Source: Orthonyx spaldingii
Taxonomy: Eukaryota > Chordata > Aves > Passeriformes > Orthonychidae
Direction: 5' to 3'
Length of the DNA: 64,000 nucleotides
Assembly (NCBI GenBank): GCA_013397795.1
Contig: VZTJ01006074.1
Coordinates: forward strand, 783,529 to 847,528
The position numbers and the translations under genes are program-made. The notes under the pieces are model-generated. The model was not told the origin of the DNA. It made no database searches and saw only the letters and a program-made list of their open reading frames with translations. Of the stretch, positions 41,701-50,900 are shown one piece after another; the stretch's first letter is position 1; each line of letters opens with the position of its first letter.

Positions 41701-42007
41701 TTTGCAGGGAAGTTTGAAAATGGTGTAGCTGAAGGAACAGTTGACCCCAGCCTAAACCCTATTTCATCATTCCGGCTTTCCGTGATACAAAATTCAGCCG
41801 TTTGGGCAATTCTGAATGAGGTAAGAGGTGGCAGAACATTTAAAAACAACCAGTGAATGGGAGGTATCTTCATTCTGTTTTGAGCTCAGACTTTTGGCTA
41901 ACACCAAAAATAGTTACCTTTATTACTGAGAAATGTAATACACTAAACCGTGACTTACTTTTTCTGATTCTCTATTTCAGATTCATATTAAAAAGATTAC
42001 AAACTGA
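335..42007 (+). CDS. MGAT4A: Alpha-1,3-mannosyl-glycoprotein 4-beta-N-acetylglucosaminyltransferase A, 5'-partial gene
   Basis: This Golgi type II membrane enzyme (GnT-IVa, family GT54) adds a beta-1,4-linked GlcNAc to the alpha-1,3-mannose arm of N-glycans, giving tri- and tetra-antennary chains. Thirteen coding exons are visible: 335-475, 3041-3174, 13716-13762, 14321-14434, 15050-15125, 16520-16634, 24557-24687, 25290-25397, 25803-25996, 38302-38380, 40624-40690, 41708-41820 and 41981-42007. All are bounded by AG/GT, their phases join without conflict, and they total 448 residues. That equals the human protein (535 aa, from memory) from about residue 88 onward. The cytoplasmic tail, membrane anchor and stem exons are therefore to the left of the window. 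No frameshift or internal stop is seen. Very high similarity to the mammalian protein as remembered makes the assignment firm. MGAT4B is less likely because block after block matches MGAT4A. Confidence 0.96.
476..3040 (+). other. MGAT4A intron with a solo LTR
   Basis: 2.6 kb intron in phase 1. About 1750-2794 is an LTR, listed separately. The rest is AT-rich unique sequence in which I see no exon. The 334 bases left of the first visible exon (1-334) are likewise intronic and begin with a short A/C-rich stretch. Confidence 0.85.
1750..2794 (+). mobile_element. Solo LTR of an avian ERVL-like endogenous retrovirus
   Basis: The block is much more GC-rich than its surroundings and matches from memory a common avian LTR. 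It starts near TGTGACAATG and has internal tandem variants of a unit like CCATGCTGGAGCAG with CTGCAGCCCGTGG (about 2010-2400). A poly(A) signal, AATAAA, lies at about 2614 followed by a U5-like segment, and it ends near CAACCCACCACA at 2794. No gag, pol or env sequence flanks it, so it looks like a solo LTR left by recombination. The exact ends are estimates. Open frames inside it on both strands are chance products of the tandem repeats. Confidence 0.8.
3041..3174 (+). CDS. MGAT4A: MGAT4A coding exon, start of catalytic region
   Basis: The acceptor TTGATTTCAG precedes 3041. The 134 nt enter with one carried base and leave in phase 0 at GAG/GTAATC. The peptide contains [20 protein letters not shown] and ends VVFIGE, which is the first strand of the nucleotide-sugar-binding part of the GT54 domain. 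Confidence 0.95.
9003..9425 (+). mobile_element. CR1 LINE 3' fragment, sense
   Basis: A diverged copy in the + direction. Recognisable CR1 phrases are the ACTGAGAGGTGACTTCATC segment at about 9079, the ATTAGGAAAAGGTTCATCAC segment at about 9221, and the 3' end GTTGGTCTTGATGATCC then CATGATTG at 9374-9425. 5' truncated, as usual for CR1. Confidence 0.85.
13320..13339. repeat. (GT)10 microsatellite
   Basis: About ten uninterrupted GT units inside a MGAT4A intron, followed 45 bp later by a short (ATT)n run at about 13385-13402. Confidence 0.9.
13716..13762 (+). CDS. MGAT4A: MGAT4A coding exon (short, 47 nt)
   Basis: The acceptor TTTCCCAG follows a long T run. The peptide is [15 protein letters not shown] plus two bases of a split Glu codon, and the donor is GTAAGT. 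It joins the previous exon in phase 0 after a 10.5 kb intron. The exon is too short to stand out as an ORF; I placed it by splice sites and by the conserved DxDYV motif. Confidence 0.93.
14321..14434 (+). CDS. MGAT4A: MGAT4A coding exon
   Basis: The acceptor CTATTGACAG ends at 14320. The peptide starts [16 protein letters not shown] and ends FGDSKERV, with two bases of an Arg codon left over. The donor is GTAGGC. The block [19 protein letters not shown] is essentially invariant between bird and mammal as I remember the family. Confidence 0.95.
15050..15125 (+). CDS. MGAT4A: MGAT4A coding exon
   Basis: The acceptor TTTAATTTCAG ends at 15049. The 76 nt encode [20 protein letters not shown] and then VYYIQ, with donor GTAAAT. 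Most mammalian copies have Glu where this has the first Lys after YAQ, a mild substitution next to the active-site strand. Confidence 0.95.
16520..16634 (+). CDS. MGAT4A: MGAT4A coding exon carrying the EDD motif
   Basis: The acceptor CTTCTCTAG ends at 16519. The peptide begins [12 protein letters not shown]. The EDD triplet is the DxD-like motif expected to coordinate the metal and UDP-GlcNAc. It continues through [13 protein letters not shown], with donor GTAAGA at 16635. The exon enters in phase 0 and leaves in phase 1. Confidence 0.96.
19079..19262 (-). mobile_element. CR1 LINE 3' fragment, antisense
   Basis: On the + strand it reads ATGGAATGGCCTGGTTTGG, then ACCTTAAAGATCATCCAG and CCATCCACCCTGGCTTTG, the reverse complement of a CR1 3' end with its usual terminal motif. 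About 180 bp, 5' truncated. Confidence 0.87.
23478..23660 (-). mobile_element. CR1 LINE 3' fragment, antisense
   Basis: Begins TATAGAATCATTTTGGTTG and continues AAGACCTCAAAGATCATCAAG, then CCACATCTACATGTC, as in the complement of CR1 tails. Older than the other copies; the left-hand boundary is clear and the right-hand one uncertain. Confidence 0.82.
24557..24687 (+). CDS. MGAT4A: MGAT4A coding exon
   Basis: The acceptor CACCTACAG ends at 24556. The 131 nt encode [20 protein letters not shown] and then [22 protein letters not shown], in the conserved C-terminal half of the GT54 catalytic domain. The donor is GTAAGT. The preceding intron is 7.9 kb. Confidence 0.95.
24688..25802 (+). other. 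Two short MGAT4A introns (24688-25289 and 25398-25802)
   Basis: 602 bp and 405 bp of AT-rich sequence. The first ends in a C/T-rich tract with a run of C just before the acceptor. No repeat or extra exon seen. Confidence 0.8.
25290..25397 (+). CDS. MGAT4A: MGAT4A coding exon
   Basis: The acceptor sits behind a C-rich tract, ACCATTTCAG. The peptide is [20 protein letters not shown] and then [16 protein letters not shown]. Exactly 36 codons, phase 0 on both sides. The donor is GTTAGT, not the usual GTAAGT, yet the join to the next exon is exact. Confidence 0.95.
25803..25996 (+). CDS. MGAT4A: MGAT4A coding exon (194 nt)
   Basis: The acceptor TTTCAATTAG ends at 25802. The peptide starts [20 protein letters not shown], passes through [13 protein letters not shown] and ends DKPVNVE plus two bases. 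It is the start of the C-terminal lectin-like domain reported for GnT-IV enzymes. The donor is again GTTAGT. A 12.3 kb intron follows. Confidence 0.95.
27413..27695. repeat. Strongly strand-asymmetric T/G-rich low-complexity tract
   Basis: About 280 bp composed almost only of T and G on the + strand, in irregular units such as GGGTTTTTTGGGGGG, TTTGTTTGG and GGGGTTTTTT. It contains many separate GGG or GGGG runs, so the + strand (and the MGAT4A pre-mRNA) could form G-quadruplexes. Long Phe/Gly/Cys/Val-rich frames here are artefacts of composition. Confidence 0.9.
29664..30095 (-). mobile_element. CR1 LINE 3' fragment, antisense (about 430 bp)
   Basis: A well-preserved copy. + strand phrases include CACAGAATCATCAAGG, then TCATCTAGTCCAACCATCAA, AACCTCCCCTGATGCAAC, CATTTCGTCTTGTCC and TCTCCAGGCTAAACACC. 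These are the complement of the CR1 ORF2 end and 3' UTR. Confidence 0.92.
32480..32704. repeat. (AT)n microsatellite containing an assembly gap
   Basis: ATATAT sequence lies on both sides of 175 N (32492-32666). The right flank has about 18 AT units. The gap is probably collapsed or unread AT repeat, so its true length is unknown. Confidence 0.85.
34918..34975 (-). mobile_element. CR1 LINE terminal fragment, antisense
   Basis: Reads AAAGAATCATTTAGGTTGG then AAAAGACATTTAAGATCATT, a short piece of the CR1 3' terminus of about 55 bp. Confidence 0.75.
36065..36097. repeat. (AAAC)n short tandem repeat
   Basis: Imperfect run of CAAA units, five of them uninterrupted, in a MGAT4A intron. Confidence 0.8.
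38302..38380 (+). CDS. MGAT4A: MGAT4A coding exon
   Basis: The acceptor CATTTATAG ends at 38301. The first base completes an Arg codon, where human has Ser. The peptide then reads [20 protein letters not shown] and EVLPFQ. The NTT is a potential N-glycosylation sequon. The donor is GTATGA. Confidence 0.94.
38381..41707 (+). other. Two MGAT4A introns (38381-40623 and 40691-41707)
   Basis: The first intron holds an A/C-rich low-complexity stretch at 39720-39960 (runs of A, AAAC and a short CCCGCCCCCCC) and a poly-T run near 40091-40105. The second shows nothing but unique sequence. The last intron, 41821-41980, is only 160 bp. Confidence 0.8.
40624..40690 (+). CDS. MGAT4A: MGAT4A coding exon
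   Basis: The acceptor TGTTGTTCTAG ends at 40623. The peptide is [20 protein letters not shown] then RI plus one base of a Gly codon. The donor is GTATGT. 67 nt, entering in phase 0 and leaving in phase 1. Confidence 0.94.
41708..41820 (+). CDS. MGAT4A: MGAT4A coding exon
   Basis: The acceptor CTTTTGCAG ends at 41707. The peptide is [20 protein letters not shown] then [18 protein letters not shown], the last large block of the lectin-like C-terminal domain. The donor is GTAAGA. Confidence 0.95.
41981..42007 (+). CDS. MGAT4A: MGAT4A terminal coding exon and stop
   Basis: The acceptor TCTATTTCAG ends at 41980. Eight codons, IHIKKITN, then TGA at 42005-42007. The human protein ends IHIKKATN, so both the stop and the exon are well placed. 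The 3' UTR follows. Confidence 0.95.
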   Translation: MHIKKITN

Positions 42008-43598
42008 TCAAGGAAATCGGCTTTAGAGGAAAAATAAAGAATCCTTGAAAACTCTTCCTATAAAATCTGACATCCTTAGCAAGTCACAAATTGAAAATAC
42101 TGAGCATGCACCTTATTCCAAATGTCATTCTTTTTCACTTGAACTCTACCTCTTGTGAAATCTACTGTAGATGAGAAGATTGTATTTACCCCTTCTTATC
42201 TGATCCATCCAGAAACTGATGCTCCACACTGATAACGTTCGTCCGAGGCCCGAGTTGTCCTCCACTGTAATGTGACTTTACCATCTTATGGTTACAGAAC
42301 CCTGCTATGCTTAACCTGTACTATTTTGATAGTATAGTAATATAGAGTTGTACATATTGTTACATTCCTTGAAGAAGAAAAAAATATAATTATTGTTAAA
42401 TAAGTTTTATGAAGGGGGTACTTTCGGAGTTCCATTTATTTTCTATGACAAGAACCCTCTTTTGTAGACTGTCAGGGATATATATTAAAAATGTTAGGGA
42501 TATTTAATTTATTAAAATAATTTGAAAAGTACATATTTTTATGCAGTAAAATTTTAAATTGATATAGTTTTTTTATGAATTCTCTAGTTTAAGTTATCTT
42601 TCTACATTTTTCTTTGGAGATGCAAACATAAATTAATACCATATTTCAAATATACTGCCATGTTTAAAAAAACAAGATTAAGTTTCTAAATTATGTAGTT
42701 TTATACACAGAATCTGAATGATGTTCAGAGGCATAAACAGAGTTCTGAAGAGCATTATTCTTTGGGGCTATGAAATTCCACTATGTACAGTTTGTAGCCA
42801 CATAAAAAGCATGTTGAAATGTCTTGTTTCATATTGTGTACTAAATCTGCAGTGATTTTAGATTGAATCCATTGCATTTTAGAAGAATTTTTTTTTTACT
42901 TCAAACCAGTTCTTTCTAAAAATATTTGTAAACATTTCCTAGGCTGAACAAATTCATTTTCTGTACTGAAGAAAATCATTCTCTAGCTTTGCTTTGGAGT
43001 GACAAGAAGTTACCTTTTACCAAAAGAATGAACAGTAGATACATTTGATCTACAGAGGCCTCCTTTTAAAAAGTTGTGTTATTGCAGTGTTTATTTTGGA
43101 TACATTAGTGAATAGTTACAGTTTATTTTCTTCCTTTGTTTAAGAACAAGGTCTTAGTTTGACTCCTTTATGGATCAGTATGGTAACTTGCACTAACTTT
43201 ATAGTAGGAACTGAATTTGGCCTCAAGTTGTACCCTCCTTTTCATTTCAAGGGAAACAACTGATCTTAAATGAATCAGAAATTTGGTCAGGAACAGAACG
43301 TGGTCTGGATTACAATCAGAGTGGAATTGCTGCAGTACTAATGCTGCTGCTTTTTTTAAGAGTCCTTCTGCTTAGGTGCTTAAGTGTAAGGACTCAGGCA
43401 TGGGAAGATTTCAGTTAGTCAGAAATGGCCAGAAAAGGAGAGGCAGGAATTCCTCTCTTTCATAGGAATGAAGTGCCTGATTGACATGAGAGGGAGGCAT
43501 CCTCCTTGACTTGGGTATTATCAACTGTGCTGTGAACCAGCCTCCTGGAACTGACATCTCAAAAGCTGGCCAAAAAAACACACTCTGCTATCCCCAAT

Positions 43599-43655
43599 AC
43601 AGAATCATAGAGTCAGTTAAGTTGGAAAAGGCCTTTAATGTCTTTGTGATCAGGG
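43599..43655 (-). mobile_element. CR1 LINE terminal fragment, antisense
   Basis: Contains ACAGAATCATAGAGTCAG then TTAAGTTGGAAAAGGCC, typical of the reverse complement of a CR1 tail. It lies within the presumed MGAT4A 3' UTR. Confidence 0.75.
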
Positions 43656-46600
43656 CACAGATGCACAAAACCTGTTGCAGGTTCCCTGATATAGAGCAGG
43701 GGTGTTGAATTTGTACTTCCCCATTAAAGTTTGGCTGATAGATTCGGCCTCTGTTTCATTATATGTTTATAAAGAGCAGGAGCCTAAACCTGTCTCTTCA
43801 GCACTGCAAGCCCTCACCACTGGGTTACAGAGTCAACCTGTCTTCTCTTCTGCCTTGTTGGAGAATTGTGCCATAGCTGTGACAGTTCAGCAATATTCAG
43901 GTTGAAGAACTTAACTTCTTCTACAGACTGTTGTCATTTTGGTTTAGCTGTGTTGTCTGGGACACAGGGAAGACAAGATCTGTACACAAAAGTAAGACCT
44001 TTTGTTTAGACTGACTGGTGTAAGTTCAAAAAAAGTTAGATACCAGGCAGACCTTGTCTAATTTTCCTGATTGCATCAGGTGGTGTAAATAAAACATTAC
44101 TTGGAAAGCTTGTGTTGCCCATAGGGACTGTGGGCATAAGCTAAGCACTGGTCACATAAATGGAGTTTATTCTTGGATTTGGGAATGTGGGTGACTAGGC
44201 TCTGAATCCTGTGTGACTCTAGCCTTTGTGGTGCTACAGCCCCACTTGTTTCCTGTACAATGCCCTGCCATCAAATTACCGACATGCAATGGCTTTTTAT
44301 CACACGAGCTAGCAAAGGTCTGAGAAAGTATTTAGGTTTTCTTCTCAGCTATGTCTGTGAATGAATGATGCAAGTTATTTAAACTAGGGTTATTTATTAC
44401 AATCCAGACTGCAGAAATACATTAGATATTGCAGTTTCTTAATATAATTAGTTTTGCTGACGGTGACCTTTTCCATTTTTCCCTGAGTCCAGAAGTTTAC
44501 TGGTACCACTTATTTAAGAACACTGTGTCCTTATTCTCAAAGCATCACTGTTCCTGATGTTTCACAGTAGTTAAGATGAATCGTTGCTAATATATTTAAA
44601 TACACAGAACTCGTATCACATTGATTGCAAGACTCTGGTTAGTAGTATATTTAGTTTTCAAAGATGTTGAGAAGAATTTATCCAAGACAACAAATTAACT
44701 AGTGCGTGGTAAAATGCGGGTTGTTTTCTAAAGATTGGTGCATTTTTATTACATCGTAGTAGTGGGAGTTGAAAATACTCTGGGCTGCTTTAATACTTTA
44801 AATGTTCCTGAGCTTGTAGGCTCTGTAGATAAATGTGCCACGTTAATACAAATTATATTTCATAGATCCAAGTAAATTCAGAACTGGTGTAATCAGGTGG
44901 TTCTGTAAATTTGCTTGGACATTTTGCTGAGAAATAGAAAAAGCAAGGAAAATATTTTCTATCTTAATTATTTCTGCAGACAGCTATTTTGAGCTTTGTA
45001 CCTTTAAATTCCAATCCCTGAGTCAGGCTAAAGTGGTGGAAGTCTCCTTCCTGGAAGTATGGTGAAGTAAGAACACTTGGGCTGTTTGGCTCATCAGCCT
45101 TCAGCTCAGGCACTCCTTGTCACTGGGTCTACACCAGTGGGGCCGGTGTCTCCTGCACGTCTCCATTGTATGTGACAGTATTACCATAACAGATGTTAAA
45201 CAGCATCTTAAACCTATTACCTGGTTTTGGGGAGGTTTTCCCTACATGTATTCAATTCCAAGTTCTTTTTGTTGTGACCTTAAAAATCCCCTGGAGGCTG
45301 CTGAGTCTTACAGTTATCCAATAATGGAAAATGTTTCAAAATAAACTGCACTATCCTATGCTCCTGTTAGCTCCTTCTGATGCTATCAAAGCTTCAGAAA
45401 AGCAGACTGTTGTGAAACCAAAGGCATAGCCAGAAACCTTCATTATTTGGGCAAATGAACTTCCTATACTGGATGCCAGTCAGACTGGCCGATGTGAACA
45501 CTTGCTTTTCTGACCTGATCAGGATTGCTTGGGACCAAGGAAACACAAGACTGTCGGTGTAATCTTGCTTTGCTCATTCAGTGGGTCATCCTACTGAAAA
45601 CTTTGTAAATAATGTGCACAGGATGTGATAATTAAAGAGTGTTTCTAATGTGCTGTATAAGGCTTTGAGCTTTTGCAGGCATCTCAAACGTGTGTTTTCA
45701 TTGATGGAAAAATTTCCTATCGATATACTCATTTTTTCTGTACTTAAAGATGGCGTAGAAAAACTCAGATGTGATTCATGGACCAAGAAAAGACTGGAGT
45801 CTTCTGTCGTATCACTGCTTATGTAGCTGTTTCAAAGCAGTTTTTAAATACTTTGAGTCAGTTCAGAGCAAAGCAGTTTATACTTTGCCTGTGCAAAACA
45901 CAGTTCCTTGAATGAGCTGAAGTGTGATTAGTCTTTGGAAAAATTAAACAACTGTGTAACAGTTTCCTTCTTTTTGGTTTTTTTCCCAAATATGTTATAC
46001 TTTCAGTAATCTCTGTATTTTGTTGGAAATACTCGCTCCAGATGAAGTATCATAGTAATTTGTAGTTCACCTCTGACATGGAAAGTATTATTTTAGTCTT
46101 GTGGGAGAAAAATGAAAGCTTTTCAAACCTTGCTCCCCTAAAATACATGAACCCAAGGTTCTATATTTGTTCTTACTAGGAAGGATGTATTCCGAAAAAG
46201 CTAGAACAAGTAACTGTAGCTAGAAAGGAGAAAAAAATTCCTTGTGTTTTTAAATCATCTTTACAATCACCAGCATAAGGCTGAAAAGTTATTAAACAAC
46301 TGGTGTTTTCAAGCTAGCATTGATTGCTGATGTAAAACACACAGCCCATGGAGACCTGGTGAATTTGTCTTTGACTATCACCTTTCTCACCATAGTGGTC
46401 TCTAAAGGGTTTTGCTAAATTCTGTAAACAGTGAGCTGCTAGAAGTTAAAGTAGCTTAATTTTGAGAAGAAGCCTTCTTTCAAGGGGGAAAAACTTCAAT
46501 ATCTCTAAAGGGAAGGTACACAGGCCCCGAGTCCTTCAAAGGTATCGCACCATAGGGCACTAAATATGAAGTATTTTTACTGTTGAGCTGAAGTAGGTGA

Positions 46601-47454
46601 CGACTGATGTTAGGATTCCTGTTAGGGAAAAGATGTACAAGTAGGCTGCAGCTGCCTGCAGGACGGGAGCTCTGCTGTTAGCCAGCAAGGGAGCAGATCC
46701 TGACTGGAATCCTTCACCTTCCATGGATCAGCAGTTCAGTGCTTTCCTTGTTTAAGGGAGAACGTTGCTCAGCGTCTGCTGAGAGGGAAACATGAATCTC
46801 TTCAAGCCTTAACAGTGGCTGAAACACACAGTACTGTAAGATGCACTGCCAGCATATTTGGTATTTTAAGATAAATTATAGTTTTTCCTTAGAGATCAAA
46901 TTCTAGTATTGAAATTGTCTTACTGTAACCAGTTTACTCTTGTGTTGTTTTGGAAACTGAACCCTAGTGCCCATGTTTCATGCTGAACACTGCACGGGAA
47001 AGCTGTCATCTTCACTTTCCATAAGATATTGTTTGTGATGGTCAGTTTATACTTCTGCCTTGTGGACTTCACAGCTGCAGGCATTGCCATGAGCCCACCC
47101 TTGTAGCCAAACCAGCTTGTACTTCCCTTCCATGTTCATTGACCTGCCACTCAGAATGGTGGATGTAGTAGTACCCACTGGACTGCTAGAGATTGCGTTT
47201 AAAAACTTGCTGCTATCTTTGGAAACCTGATATATGGGTCATGTTAATTGTGCCTTTCATCACTGTTTCTTCTATGTGCCAGAGTTGTCCATGTATATTT
47301 GAAGTAGTCACTAAAGTAAATCTGCTCTCACAATCTTTCATACAAGGAGAGGACAGATCTGGATCTCGAGACAGTTGTTGCTTTACCATCGCAACACTAT
47401 TGAGATGTGTACTTTCACAGAGTCCCAAGGCAAGGTATTCCAATACTACTCTTC

Positions 47455-47460
47455 AATAAA
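47455..47460 (+). terminator. Poly(A) signal AATAAA, candidate distal MGAT4A end
   Basis: Canonical hexamer in the sense direction about 5.45 kb after the MGAT4A stop. Further AATAAA copies at 47660 and 47704 are alternatives. Confidence 0.5.
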
Positions 47461-47656
47461 ACTGCTTTTTGGTGTCACTTAAACCCCCCATAATGTAGAG
47501 CTTATGCCAGTACGTGCAAAGTATCTGCAGTAAGAGTTATGCTACATAGACTTCTTGCAGTTAAATTTAAGCTACAGAAATGTACAAGTAACTTGTTTTT
47601 AGGAATGTACTGCGAAAGTATTTGAACAAAATTGCTAACATGTTTACTGTTGTAAA

Positions 47657-47662
47657 TATTTT
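47657..47662 (-). terminator. Candidate UNC50 poly(A) signal (ATTAAA on - strand)
   Basis: The first good hexamer I see downstream of the UNC50 stop, about 150 bases on. It overlaps AATAAA of the opposite strand, so MGAT4A and UNC50 3' ends probably overlap or abut. Confidence 0.45.
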
Positions 47663-47811
47663 AATAAAAAAGGACACTTCAAACTTTTTTACACAATTAT
47701 CTACAATAAAGAGAATTTACAACCATTTACAAAATGTTCTTAATTTTTTCTTTACTGTCAAAATGGCTAAGGTAGCAACAAAATAAACATTAGATACATG
47801 AAGTCCTGGTT

Positions 47812-47948
47812 TTATTTCACTCTGTATTTATAAAAGGAACAAAGCATCTTGGTGAAGTTCCATCCACATGCTAATGAGATCAAATAGAGCATGATGAGAA
47901 GTGCAAAGGGATACAAAAGAACAGCTGTGTTCTTCAAAAAGGGCAGTG
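47812..47948 (-). CDS. UNC50: UNC50 terminal coding exon
   Basis: The acceptor TGCTTCTGTTTCAG precedes 47948. The peptide starts LPFLKNTAVLLYPFALLIML and ends KMLCSFYKYRVK. The stop TAA is at 47814-47812. Confidence 0.96.
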
Positions 47949-50900
47949 CTGAAACAGAAGCAATATTGAAGCAAGCATAAAGTAGTGCTCTTTAAAAAAG
48001 GGGCTTCACGTAGAGTAGCCTTGGGGCAAGGCAGCAATAAAAAATAGTTCTGCTCTGCTGTCCTCCTCAGACATTTCTGCCCTACTAGTCCTACTGTTAT
48101 CACAAAATGCCTTGGGGAACTGTTTTACCTAAAACTGTGGTCTTAAACTCATTACAGAATTTTTATCTAATGCAAACATCTTCAAGTGGATTTACAAAGG
48201 AACAAGAAAATAAAGTTGTGGTGCTACAGGTCTAATACAAGAAGGGAATTTGGTGAGGTGGAGAATATAAATTCTTTGGTTAAGATGTCCACCCAGCTGA
48301 AAACATGGATGGTACATTTCTATCAAACATCATTTCCCACAAAGAAAGAATTACTTCAACACGCAGCTGAGCCTCTGCTTTACAAAAAATAGGCTAAGAT
48401 CAAATTAATAGGCTGAAAACGTGCTCTTGTTTTTAGTCAAACAAATACAAAAGAAGTTGATGTTACTCACCACTGTATCCTAGGAATGTCACGTAGATGT
48501 AATAGCCAATTGCAATCAGCCATAATGTATTCCCAACAAAATACCCAATGACAGAATCAGATATGATGACATCTGCAAGAGATAACTGCTCTCAGCTGTT
48601 TTGATAGTGCAGCATTTTGAAGCAGAGAGCTCAAAGTATTCTACTTACAGTTGATGAAGAACAGCTGGATAAAATGCAGAATGACTAGAAGTGGGTAGAA
48701 AGCATTCAGATGTACATCAAAAGCATATCCCCACTCCACATCATAATCTCTGTTCTGCTGCTTCACTAAGTACTTATTTGAAATGAACCTACATGAAAAG
48801 ATATTTGAGACTGTTGTTAATATGAATCTAAAAAGCTGACTGACAAAACATAGGATTGATGTAGTAAATCATATGTGATCCCAACTCTCCACTGCAAAGT
48901 TTCTGCTGTCTGCGAGAAAAAACATTCAAGAATCATGCAGACCAGACTATTGTTAAAACAGTTTTGTTGAAACTATCATCACATCTCCTGCACGCTACAG
49001 GCAGCTGAAGTACCCTGCAGGTAATACAGAAACAAAGCTTCTTTGTAAGGAAGAGATCAGTGCTACAATTTATCAGTGCAGCCATAAGCTGCCACTTCTC
49101 TCTGTACAGACAAGGAGATGACTTCAGTGAAGTGCTTGGACAGGATCAGCACACCTCACACAGAGATCTTTTATTTCATCTCTGCAGAACTGATGCACTG
49201 CAAGGACAGGAGGAGGGCAGGAGAGTGCTCGTAACATGTGCCTGTTCTTCCTGAAAAGAAGTGCAAATGCAATGTGCATTGCTCCGTATTACACGCTACT
49301 GAAGGGGCCTCAAGACTCTTTCCTTAAGTTCTGCTGAGAAAAATATTTACCCCACTTAGAAGAGGAACTAGAAGTCAATACATGCTCAGAAGTAAGAGAT
49401 CAGAGTTTTCATAGAAGTTTCCTCTGACTTACTCTTTCTGCCAAGGGTGGGGTCCCAAAGAGGCAGTGCCTGGGTGCAAGGTGACGAGAGGTGAGGCAAG
49501 GAATCATTAGGAATGGGGTGAGATTTTGGGAAAAAAGGTGAGTCTGCACTGGAATAATGCACTTGAGCCAAACTCAAGCCAGGTGACTGGTATTGAGGCC
49601 TGCAGGAAGCTGACTAAAAGATAGAGGAAAATGAGCAAATCCTGAAGTCTTCCGGGCTTAGGAGACTGCATCCTGAGGCACAAATTGCTGGAGCATGGGA
49701 TCAGGGAACACTACTATAAGCTCTTCCCCAAGCAATTTATGGATCACTGTCCCAGACAGGAGCATAGGTCAGGTGGATCTTTCATCTATCAGCTACATTT
49801 CTTTTATGTGCCTCATTCTCAAATTTGCAATTACAAGCAGGAGTTCCTGAGGCCACTGTCAGGATTTATCCCTTTTCCAATCATCACCACTTTAAAATGT
49901 CAGCTCCATTGCTAAGAACTCTTAAATGCCCTTGCTTTCTTAAGTTCCTTGTAAAATAAAAATTCTTTCTGTGGTGCCCTCCCCTTGCTGCAGCACAGAA
50001 ACAGCAGCTTCCTGTCATGTCATGGTTCCCTCACTGCTTCAGGACACATCTGTGGTGCTGATGAGGCCTGGGTTGTAAAATGACCTGCTCCTGCCTCTCT
50101 ACTTCTGCAAGTCTCTGGACAGCAGAGGATAAAACTGGCAATGACTACCAACAAAGCAAAAAGCTGCCAAGCACAGGACAGAACAGACGTGGCTGTAGTG
50201 GCACCAGCTACAATCTTCACCAAGCAGCATGGGCCAAGCATAAATTGCGCTACTTAAACAGAATCATCCTCAGGCTTTACACTACTTGACTTTTTCATTC
50301 ATTATTTTGATTGAACAGCTTTTTTTTTTAAACACCTTTTTTTTTTATTTGGCATTACTGCTGAACATTAACCAGCTCAAGAAGAAATAAAAAAAGCTAG
50401 AATGTTCATCATAATACAGACCTTCTGACCATTTATCTTTGTAGGCAATTGTAAAGAAAGAAGTGTGTTCTTTTTTAAGGTATCATTTTGAAACAATTAC
50501 TACAACAGCATAAAACCTATAGTCAATACTTGTGTATATGTTTACCCCAAAGAACCAAGTGTCTCACAAACAGCAACAGACAACTCAGCTTCAGAAATCA
50601 CTACTTACCACATCAGAGTTGCAATCAGGAGGCCAACACCTACGCAGTCTATGAATACAACCCAAAGTAGCAGTTTTACTGTTTCAAAAAAACCCATGTC
50701 CAGCACAAATCCAAATCCTACAGTAGACACTGAAAGCAGAAAAATATTATTAAAGTCAGCTGTGGAAAAGAAAGCATGAGATCTTAAACTGATGGGGGTT
50801 TTTTGAGGAATCTCCAGTTTCCTTTTCATTTTTCCCCCGAGATTTTCAGTCCAATAGCTCACTTTTTTTCCACCAAAAACTAGATATAATGCAATTTATT

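Larger units (their letters stand above)
42008..47710 (+). other. MGAT4A: MGAT4A 3' untranslated region and distal intergenic edge
   Basis: About 5.5 kb after the stop with no coding signal and AU-rich composition (for example the ATTTA-rich stretch at 42480-42600). A first AATAAA lies only about 26 bases after the stop (42033-42038). Others are at 47455-47460, 47660-47665 and 47704-47709. The distal ones would give a long UTR that runs up to the 3' end of the convergent UNC50. A small antisense CR1 piece is at 43599-43655. Where transcripts actually end cannot be read from sequence. Confidence 0.6.
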
